Of a DNA stretch of 36,767 nucleotides, positions 25,836 to 30,987 are shown piece after piece (the first letter of the stretch is position 1; every line of letters begins with the position of its first letter). The stretch is from a virus. Below the pieces are notes generated by a model that saw only the letters and a list, made by a program, of their open reading frames with translations, was not told the DNA's origin and ran no database searches. The position numbers were made by a program, and so were the translations under genes. Location of the stretch: positions 1 through 36,767 of the IMG/VR virus record IMGVR_UViG_3300020074_000055, one strand, 5' to 3'.

Positions 25836-26067
25836 TATTTTGCCTTTTAATTATATCTATGACTTCAACATACTCATAGTTTCCATTCTTTATTTGTTTG
25901 ATGGAATAATCTTTTAACTCTTTACAGATTTTTTGATTACCGCCATATTGTGTTGCCATTTCAATCATTGTATTTTTAATTTGAACTTTACTTGGTTTCA
26001 TTATATCAAGTCTAAGCACAAGCCACATCGATACAAACCCTAATAAAAATGATGTTAGTATTTCCAC
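25816..26067 (-). CDS. Small membrane-anchored protein
   Basis: The 83-residue product has an N-terminal hydrophobic segment (residues 2-20, EILTSFLLGFVSMWLVLRL) followed by a basic soluble part. The start is GTG at 26067, with GGAG six bases upstream. It lies directly downstream of the transglycosylase-like gene and its hairpin. A holin or spanin partner is conceivable, since exported lytic enzymes lie upstream, but nothing in the sequence proves it. Confidence 0.5.
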   Translation of the reverse strand: MEILTSFLLGFVSMWLVLRLDIMKPSKVQIKNTMIEMATQYGGNQKICKELKDYSIKQIKNGNYEYVEVIDIIKRQNNDKTRT

Positions 26068-26171
26068 CTAACTCTCCGATTATGGATAACTGTTTGTAAA
26101 TAAATAGAAACTTTACGAGAGAAAAATGGTCGGTATGTAAAAAAATTCTCTCGTTTATGATATAACAGTTG
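26068..26171. promoter_or_regulatory. Regulatory gap with hairpin, palindrome and repeated sites
   Basis: The gap holds four items. ACGAGAGAA (26115-26123) and TTCTCTCGT (26146-26154) form a 9-bp stem with a 22-nt loop. The loop holds ATGGTCGGTATGT (26126-26138), which recurs inverted at 26744-26758. TATAACA-GT-TGTTATA (26161-26176) is a palindrome over the upstream stop codon. TTATGGATAA (26080-26089) lies next to the SD of the small membrane gene and recurs at 26690-26699. On the minus strand CTATTTATTTAC (about 26096-26107) is a TATTTAT motif. Confidence 0.5.
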
Positions 26172-26675
26172 TTATACCTTAACTCCCCTTTCTTTTAGGT
26201 CTTTATAGACCATCTTTGAAACTTTATTCCAATAGTGCTTAGTAGCACCTTTTTTATGTCCATTAGGACCTCCATTCCACTTTCGTGCAATGATCTCCAT
26301 CTCACTCATTGTGATGGTTTCCCAGTTAATGTTGGGATTGTAGAAATTCTGAAAAATCCAAAACATTTGTTCTGACTTTTCAGGATTTAGCCTATCTTGT
26401 AAAGTAAAAGTTTTATTGATACCTTTCATTTTACAGATACGGTTCACTTCCTTCACCATTACTGGTAAAATTTGAACTATTCCAAGTGAACCATCCTTTG
26501 ATCGTGCGGTTGCATTGCCTTTTGACTCAACCCAAACGATAGATGAATATAGCACTTTTTTCATTGTTACCGATTTTATTTCAGCACTTCTGTTTAGAGT
26601 AGTAGTCATTGCTACTAACGGAAAACAGAAACCAATGAAAAACAATGATATAACCCGTTTACATTTGTTAGTCAT
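26172..26675 (-). CDS. Exported lytic transglycosylase-like protein
   Basis: The 167-residue protein has an N-terminal signal or anchor (basic residues 3-7, hydrophobic 9-24) and an SLT domain: WVESKGNATARSKDGSLGIVQI at about 48-69 with catalytic Glu50, and a downstream ARKWNGGPNG plus YWNKV block as in other transglycosylases. It would cleave peptidoglycan glycan strands in the periplasm without needing a holin for export. The next gene upstream, 26950-27603, also encodes an exported enzyme. The start has GAGGACAAGATT before ATG. Confidence 0.82.
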   Translation of the reverse strand: MTNKCKRVISLFFIGFCFPLVAMTTTLNRSAEIKSVTMKKVLYSSIVWVESKGNATARSKDGSLGIVQILPVMVKEVNRICKMKGINKTFTLQDRLNPEKSEQMFWIFQNFYNPNINWETITMSEMEIIARKWNGGPNGHKKGATKHYWNKVSKMVYKDLKERGVKV

Positions 26676-26949
26676 AATCTTGTCCTCATTTATGGATAAT
26701 ATATTTAACGAACCATTCCGTTGAAATTAACGATATGGTTAAAACATATACCGACCATGTTTTCAAAGAACTTACTTTGAGTATCTATCAAAGATACGAA
26801 AAATATAAATATGTAGCAAGCACTTTTTTACTTCTTAGATCTATAGATCTATATTAGATCTATATCTGATCACTTTCTTTGTGTTCACACTTTCTCCGTG
26901 TTCACTGGCAAGATAATACATTTTACCTATATGATCAAAGCAATTATTA
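26676..26949. promoter_or_regulatory. Repeat-rich intergenic region upstream of the transglycosylase gene
   Basis: No gene is visible. From right to left it holds two tandem 17-mers, CACTTTCTTTGTGTTCA and CACTTTCTCCGTGTTCA (26871-26904), an AGATCT cluster with four GATC sites in about 35 bp (26837-26872), the small hairpin GTATCTATCAAAGATAC (about 26779-26795), ACATATACCGACCAT (26744-26758) and TTATGGATAA (26690-26699). It looks like an operator or control region for the minus-strand gene. Confidence 0.5.
26837..26904. repeat. AGATCT cluster and tandem 17-mers
   Basis: Three AGATCT palindromes and one TGATCA lie within 26837-26872, giving four GATC sites in about 35 bp. They run straight into two 17-nt direct repeats (26871-26887 and 26888-26904) that differ at two positions. 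The density of repeats exceeds that of other gaps in the window. Confidence 0.75.
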
Positions 26950-27603
26950 TTACCAAGCAAGAACATTCGGATATTTCCTCATTTTTTTAATTGGCATTTG
27001 AACATAATCATATTTGTTACCACGATATAGGAATGTTGAACCGCCACCATCCATGTTGATGGCATCCTTACAACCAAGTTCCAATAATCTTTTTGGTAAA
27101 TCTACCACTCTGATACCAGTATTGATGTAAATGAACACACTATCTTGATGATGACTGCCAAACACCGTTCTCGGCCGTCTGGCTGTTGTAAAACTGTTTT
27201 TACCTATCTTTTGTGGTAAACTATCCTTAACGAGTAGTGGCGTCCCCGCAAAGATGTATTTTGACCATATAGCAGGTACACCAAACCGGTCGCTGAAGTG
27301 TAAATGTGGTCTTAAATTTGGAACACCAAAATCATGTGGATCATCAATAGATACAAATGGCCAACCATGTGGGTTGTTTGGTTTGATATAATCATGGTTC
27401 TTGAACGGTGGAACTACCGCCTTTGTAGTAAAGAACGATAGATTTATCATATTCCTCAATTTATACTTTACAGAATACCATGATGGGTGGCGTAGTGTAT
27501 CAGATGAATACACCCGAACTTTTTTGAGTGGCAACTTAATAACCCATTCCTTCCCCCAAGTAATAGATGATGCCAACAATAATACTAAAATAAACCTTAA
27601 CAT
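26950..27603 (-). CDS. Exported phosphodiester glycosidase-like (NAGPA/DUF2233) protein
   Basis: The 217-residue protein starts with a Sec signal (MLRFILVLLLASSITWG, likely cut near 17). The C-terminal half matches the NAGPA/DUF2233 family: RPRTVFGSHHQDSVFIYI, then LPKRLLELGCKDAINMDGGGSTFLY, where Asp185 and the Gly-Gly-Gly-Ser loop are the family's core. Family members remove sugar-phosphate diesters, for example from mannose-6-phosphate precursors or wall polymers. Here the substrate is unknown; a phosphate-linked host surface glycan is a reasonable guess. Its start is divergent to the plus-strand block, with the promoter of the latter in the same gap. Confidence 0.8.
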   Translation of the reverse strand: MLRFILVLLLASSITWGKEWVIKLPLKKVRVYSSDTLRHPSWYSVKYKLRNMINLSFFTTKAVVPPFKNHDYIKPNNPHGWPFVSIDDPHDFGVPNLRPHLHFSDRFGVPAIWSKYIFAGTPLLVKDSLPQKIGKNSFTTARRPRTVFGSHHQDSVFIYINTGIRVVDLPKRLLELGCKDAINMDGGGSTFLYRGNKYDYVQMPIKKMRKYPNVLAW

Positions 27604-27650
27604 TGTTTTCCCTTGTTGAAAATAATAACTATAATAAAAAATTTCAAAAA

Positions 27651-27685
27651 TTGCTTGCTTCGTATCAAACTATTTCTTATATTCG
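27651..27685 (+). promoter_or_regulatory. Host-type promoter P1 of the plus-strand block
   Basis: TTGCTTGC (27651-27658), a 19-nt spacer, then TATATTCG (27678-27685) precede the DUF4494-like gene. The pattern fits the Bacteroidota -33 TTG and -7 TAnnTTTG elements. Confidence 0.6.
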
Positions 27686-27729
27686 TATCAAATATAATCA
27701 TTTTATTTCACATTTCCAAAGGAATTGTT

Positions 27730-27936
27730 ATGGCGTTCTACCTCGCAAAAGTTCAATTTGAAATCACAAATGAACAAGGTAAAGTAAAAAAACACAACCG
27801 CACCTATCTAGTTAGTGCAGTTTCAGTAACCGATGCAGAAGTTTTGGTGAATAAGTATCTAAAAGATAGCACCGAACCATTTGAAGTCAAAACTATTGCA
27901 GAATCAAAAATTGTGGATTGTATCTATGAGCAATGA
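27730..27936 (+). CDS. DUF4494-like small protein
   Basis: The 68-residue product begins MAFYLAKVQFEITNEQGKVK and continues TYLVSAVSVTDAEVLVNKYL and FEVKTIAESKIVDCI. This matches the repeat unit of DUF4494 proteins of Bacteroidota (Y-V-A-S-T-DAE; F-V--I-ES-I), though only one unit of the usual two is present. The function of the family is unknown. The start ATG has AAAGGAATTGTT upstream; a longer in-frame start is rejected. It overlaps the next gene by 11 nt. The family match is from memory. Confidence 0.65.
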   Translation: MAFYLAKVQFEITNEQGKVKKHNRTYLVSAVSVTDAEVLVNKYLKDSTEPFEVKTIAESKIVDCIYEQ

Positions 27937-28363
27937 AAAATTTAATCAACTACTTGATGAATTTAAGAAGAATTTTGAGTTGGTTTCAAATTCAAATGAT
28001 TTACAAGACTTAAAAGAAAAGTATAGTGCTCTTGAAATCAGTCGTGAAAATATCTTTGAATGGATTATGTCATCCATTCAACATGATGAACAAAAAGGTG
28101 AATACATGAACAAGTTTGGTAAATTTGAAAATTCATTGTGGTATAATGACAATGAAGATAGTGGAATACCTATTTTTGATTTAGACACAAGTTTCGATGA
28201 AATTGATGATATGTTTGAAGAATATGGTTCATATTTTCAAAGATACGGATGTCTTACACCGGATCAAATTGTATCATGGGATAAAGAGAATGTTCTTTTC
28301 GATGATGAATTTGGGAATGTAGAAATAGTAAAAAGACCAGATGTTTTGCTGAATATTCAGTAA
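27926..28363 (+). CDS. Acidic protein, unknown
   Basis: The 145-residue product starts MSNEKFNQLLDEFKKNFELV and is acidic and Asp/Glu/Phe-rich (FDLDTSFDEIDDMFEEYGSYF). I do not recognise the family. It starts inside the end of the preceding gene (11-nt overlap), so they are co-translated. It ends before a strong terminator. Its charge and size resemble small phage inhibitors of host proteins or DNA mimics, which is speculation. Confidence 0.55.
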   Translation: MSNEKFNQLLDEFKKNFELVSNSNDLQDLKEKYSALEISRENIFEWIMSSIQHDEQKGEYMNKFGKFENSLWYNDNEDSGIPIFDLDTSFDEIDDMFEEYGSYFQRYGCLTPDQIVSWDKENVLFDDEFGNVEIVKRPDVLLNIQ

Positions 28364-28385
28364 AAATCGGTTAAGTCTTTATATT

Positions 28386-28427
28386 TCAAGGATTTACGTC
28401 ATTTCCGGCGTAAGTCCTTGATTTTTA
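28386..28427 (+). terminator. Rho-independent terminator
   Basis: TCAAGGA-TTTACG (28386-28398) pairs with CGTAAG-TCCTTGA (28409-28421) across a 10-nt loop, giving 13 pairs with one U-G. TTTTT follows (28422-28426). It ends the first plus-strand operon. Confidence 0.9.
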
Positions 28428-28479
28428 TAGACTTAGCGTAACTCCTTAAAAATCAACGGTTTACAAATTATTTTCATTA

Positions 28480-28514
28480 TTGCTTTGATCTTACAAAAAA
28501 ATGCCTTATATTTG
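28480..28514 (+). promoter_or_regulatory. Host-type promoter P2
   Basis: TTGCTTTG (28480-28487), 19-nt spacer, TATATTTG (28507-28514). It is the first of two near-repeats upstream of the 28652 gene, with ATGACAACC downstream. Confidence 0.6.
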
Positions 28515-28575
28515 TAATATGCAATGATGACAACCAAACAAACAAATATGAACATTGTTACAATTATTTCAAAAA

Positions 28576-28610
28576 TTGCTTTGATCTTAGTTGGCAATGC
28601 CTTACATTTG
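28576..28610 (+). promoter_or_regulatory. Host-type promoter P3
   Basis: TTGCTTTG (28576-28583), 19-nt spacer, TACATTTG (28603-28610). It is the second of a tandem pair, 96 nt after P2, with ATAACAACC downstream. Confidence 0.6.
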
Positions 28611-28651
28611 TATTGTAAACTGATAACAACCACATATTCAAGGATCTCAAA

Positions 28652-28984
28652 ATGAGACAAGTAACACAGCTCGCCGTATCAAATTGGTTGATGCGTAAAA
28701 AATTCCGCAGAGACAATACCCAAACAGACGGCACAACCTTATACCTACATGGCCATGCCATTGCAAAGATTGACGATACTGACGGAATTATTTATGTTCG
28801 TTCTGCCGGTTGGGAAACTAATACTACCAAAGAAAGATTGAACGGTATTCCTGGTGTCCGTATTCACCAAAAAAATTGGATGTGGTTCTTGAACAACCAA
28901 CCTTGGCCTCATAGCCAAAATTGGACACCTATCGGTAGATATTCTTCTGAAAATGGTGGTATGGTAATCACAAACCATATTTAA
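28652..28984 (+). CDS. Conserved small phage/plasmid-type protein, unknown
   Basis: The 110-residue product has a basic start and the stretch TTLYLHGHAIAKIDDTDG, then WETNTTKERLNGIPGVRIHQ and WMWFLNNQPW. The NTTKERLNG-PGV--Q pattern recurs in small unassigned proteins of phages and Bacteroidota accessory DNA, as far as I recall. No function is known. It lies behind the tandem promoters P2 and P3 and before the Lys-rich gene. Confidence 0.6.
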   Translation: MRQVTQLAVSNWLMRKKFRRDNTQTDGTTLYLHGHAIAKIDDTDGIIYVRSAGWETNTTKERLNGIPGVRIHQKNWMWFLNNQPWPHSQNWTPIGRYSSENGGMVITNHI

Positions 28985-29037
28985 TCCACCACAACAACGG
29001 TATTGAGAAATAATTTATTATGATAAGGAAACAAAAT

Positions 29038-29598
29038 ATGAAACGCAAAGGAACTGCAAAGAAACAAACAAGAAATCTTGAAAATATCAAGATGCGAACC
29101 GTAACTTGTGAAGGTGGAAATCCCGCAAGTAAATGGTATTCTGGTCGTGACTGTAACGAAAAACTGCGTGTCATGGAAGGTGTTGTCTCTGCCACTTGTT
29201 GGCGATGTGTTGCTGGAAAGATTCCAGGTCCTACTCTCAATGAGAAAACAGTTTCGACTGGCTTTCCTCGCGGTTGGAAATTTTTTAAGGAATTTGTACA
29301 TGAGAACGGCAAGGTATATCATAAGGGCGTAGAAAAACCAGAATTGTTCGGTAGTTTACCGGCAACAGAAATCAAACCCGCAACACCAAACAAGAAAAAG
29401 AAAGTCACGCTTGATGATAAAATTTCCGCAGAGATAACCAAAAAGTTGAAGAAGAAAAAGACACCTGCAAAGGCGGCTACGAGAACTACGAAGAAGAAAA
29501 CTGCCAAACCGAAGACTGCGAAGACAACGAAGAAAACTACAAAGAAAACGATAACTAAATCTATTAAACCAACCAAAACAACCAGGAGAAAGAAATGA
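29038..29598 (+). CDS. Cys-rich protein with histone H1-like basic tail
   Basis: The 186-residue protein has two parts. Residues about 15-100 hold a Cys set (TCEGG, DCNEK, CWRC) that could bind one zinc, and a conserved block GFPRGWKFFKEFVHENGKVY. The C-terminal 80 residues are Lys/Thr/Ala-rich (TPAKAATRTTKKKTAKPKTA) like histone H1 tails and should bind DNA non-specifically. The start at ATG 29038 has AAGGA eight bases upstream; an in-frame ATG at 29020 lacks an SD. Its ATGA overlap with the HTH gene indicates coupled translation. A role in DNA binding or compaction is likely by composition. Confidence 0.7.
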   Translation: MKRKGTAKKQTRNLENIKMRTVTCEGGNPASKWYSGRDCNEKLRVMEGVVSATCWRCVAGKIPGPTLNEKTVSTGFPRGWKFFKEFVHENGKVYHKGVEKPELFGSLPATEIKPATPNKKKKVTLDDKISAEITKKLKKKKTPAKAATRTTKKKTAKPKTAKTTKKTTKKTITKSIKPTKTTRRKK

Positions 29599-29885
29599 TT
29601 GACACCCCACAAGGAAAATGGTACACAGTACCAGAAGTTGCAAAAATTCTCGGATGTTCATTCCAATATGTTCGCCGTCTTACAAATGGAAGAACCCGAA
29701 AATATCAAAGTTACAAAATACAAGAGAAACCCGTAGTTGATCAAACTCTTGTTATGAAAATTCAGAAAGAGAACCAAAAGAAAGTAAAATATATGGTTCA
29801 CGAAGATGCAGTTAAGTTTTTGGTAGATAAGAAATTATCTAAAATTAACAAAAAAAATCAAAATAATGCTTTGATCTCTCAATAA
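29595..29885 (+). CDS. Helix-turn-helix DNA-binding protein (MerR/excisionase-like)
   Basis: The 96-residue product has a winged-helix start of the excisionase type: WYTVPEVAKILGCSFQYVRRLTNG (about 9-32), with a basic C-terminal part. Such small proteins act as Xis/recombination factors or as regulators. It overlaps the Lys-rich gene by 4 nt and has AGGAGAAAGAA before ATG. Promoter P4 begins inside its last codons. No integrase lies in the window, so a regulator is as likely as an Xis. Confidence 0.7.
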   Translation: MIDTPQGKWYTVPEVAKILGCSFQYVRRLTNGRTRKYQSYKIQEKPVVDQTLVMKIQKENQKKVKYMVHEDAVKFLVDKKLSKINKKNQNNALISQ

Positions 29886-29900
29886 AATGCCTTATATTCG
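29866..29900 (+). promoter_or_regulatory. Host-type promoter P4 of the MoxR gene
   Basis: ATGCTTTG (29866-29873), 19-nt spacer, TATATTCG (29893-29900). It starts inside the HTH gene and shares AATGCCT with P2 and P3, plus AACAACC downstream. Confidence 0.6.
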
Positions 29901-29946
29901 TATATGTTAAAAAACAACCTTATTCATTTCTTACAGGAATTGTTCT

Positions 29947-30894
29947 ATGTCTAGAACCAAAACAACCAAAACCAAAACACAAAATTTGTCTGTTGCAGAT
30001 ATTGTTGCTACAGCTCCATCATTCCGCCCGGAGTCTTTAATTCTTTCGGACATAAAATGGAAATATCTTGTCCGTAGTGTTCTCCGTGGTCAAAATCTTA
30101 TGATAACTGGTCCTGCAGGTTCCGGTAAAACACTTGCCGTCAGAACGGTTGCAGACGCAATGGATAGACCGTTCTTTTATTTCAATTTGGGTTCAACGCA
30201 GGATCCAAGAACGGCTCTCATTGGCACCACACATTTTGACAAATCAACAGGAACATATTTCAATCAATCAACCTTTATCAAGGCAATTCAGATTGAGGAT
30301 GCTGTTATCCTGCTCGATGAATTATCCCGTGCCCATCCAGAGGCATGGAATATCTTGATGACCGTTCTTGATGACGGACAAAGATATGTGCGTGTAGATG
30401 AAAGTCCTGATGCAGAAGTTATCAAGGTTGCACCCGGTGTTTCTTTCCTTGCTACCGCCAATATCGGTGTGGAATATACCTCAACCCGTGTAATTGACCG
30501 TGCTATCCAAGACCGTTTTCTCCTTCTTGAAATGGATTTGTTGGACAAAACACAACAAGGTAAACTTATCAATTATGTTTGTCCAAACCTTGACGAAAAA
30601 ACAGTAGATATTTTGTCCTCAATCTATACACAAGTTTACACCGAAGTTCTTTCCGGTCACGGTAAAGTTTCAACCACAATATCAACCAGAACCATCCTCC
30701 GTGCTGCTGCTCTTATATGTGACGGCTTTACTATCGGTGAGGCACTTGAAGTGTGTGTATTCCCATATTTCACCGAAGAAGGTGGTGCTGATAGTGAGAG
30801 AACTTATGTTCGCCAGATTGTTCAAAAGTTTATTCCTATTGACAGTCTTGATAATGACAATATGTTCGATGAAGGCGATACTGCTAAATCTTGA
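29947..30894 (+). CDS. MoxR/CobS-type AAA+ ATPase
   Basis: The 315-residue protein is a MoxR/CobS-type AAA+ ATPase: Walker A GPAGSGKT at 55-62, Walker B AVILLDE at 119-125, sensor-1 ATAN at 169-172 and arginine fingers near 184-190 (VIDRAIQDRF). MoxR ATPases act as chaperones that remodel a VWA-domain partner, and a VWA protein is encoded 93 nt downstream. CobS homologues also occur in T4-like cyanophages. The start has AGGAATTGTTCT before ATG 29947. A UUCG hairpin follows the gene. Confidence 0.88.
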   Translation: MSRTKTTKTKTQNLSVADIVATAPSFRPESLILSDIKWKYLVRSVLRGQNLMITGPAGSGKTLAVRTVADAMDRPFFYFNLGSTQDPRTALIGTTHFDKSTGTYFNQSTFIKAIQIEDAVILLDELSRAHPEAWNILMTVLDDGQRYVRVDESPDAEVIKVAPGVSFLATANIGVEYTSTRVIDRAIQDRFLLLEMDLLDKTQQGKLINYVCPNLDEKTVDILSSIYTQVYTEVLSGHGKVSTTISTRTILRAAALICDGFTIGEALEVCVFPYFTEEGGADSERTYVRQIVQKFIPIDSLDNDNMFDEGDTAKS

Positions 30895-30915
30895 AATGAA
30901 CCACTTTTCTAAAAA

Positions 30916-30941
30916 TAGTGTGGGGGTTCGCTTCCACACTA
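30916..30941 (+). terminator. UUCG-capped hairpin between MoxR and VWA genes
   Basis: TAGTGTGGGGG (30916-30926) can pair with CTTCCACACTA (30931-30941) around TTCG, giving 11 pairs with two G-U. The UUCG loop makes it very stable. No U tract follows, so it may be a processing site, an RNA stabiliser or a weak terminator rather than a classical terminator. Confidence 0.55.
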
Positions 30942-30944
30942 TGT

Positions 30945-30954
30945 TATATTTATA
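30945..30954 (+). promoter_or_regulatory. TATATTTATA box before the VWA gene
   Basis: TATATTTATA lies 34 nt before the ATG at 30988 and is followed by AACAACC twice. It resembles the TATTTAT boxes of the minus-strand late genes. No TTG box is present 19 nt upstream. Confidence 0.3.
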
Positions 30955-30987
30955 CAAACAACCAATAACAACCATAAGGGATATGTA

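Noticed and set aside
28524-28655. 43-codon frame starting MMTTKQTNMN between P2 and the 28652 gene
   Set aside because: It is made of the duplicated promoter sequence P3, has no SD and lies in the leader; its hydrophobic look comes from the AT-rich promoter.
28968-29322. Two minus-strand frames over the Cys-rich protein gene
   Set aside because: They are the antisense of a well-supported gene with SD and overlaps on both sides.
29595-29885. Prophage excision module based on the HTH protein
   Set aside because: There is no integrase, attachment site or repressor; the gene set is that of a lytic phage.
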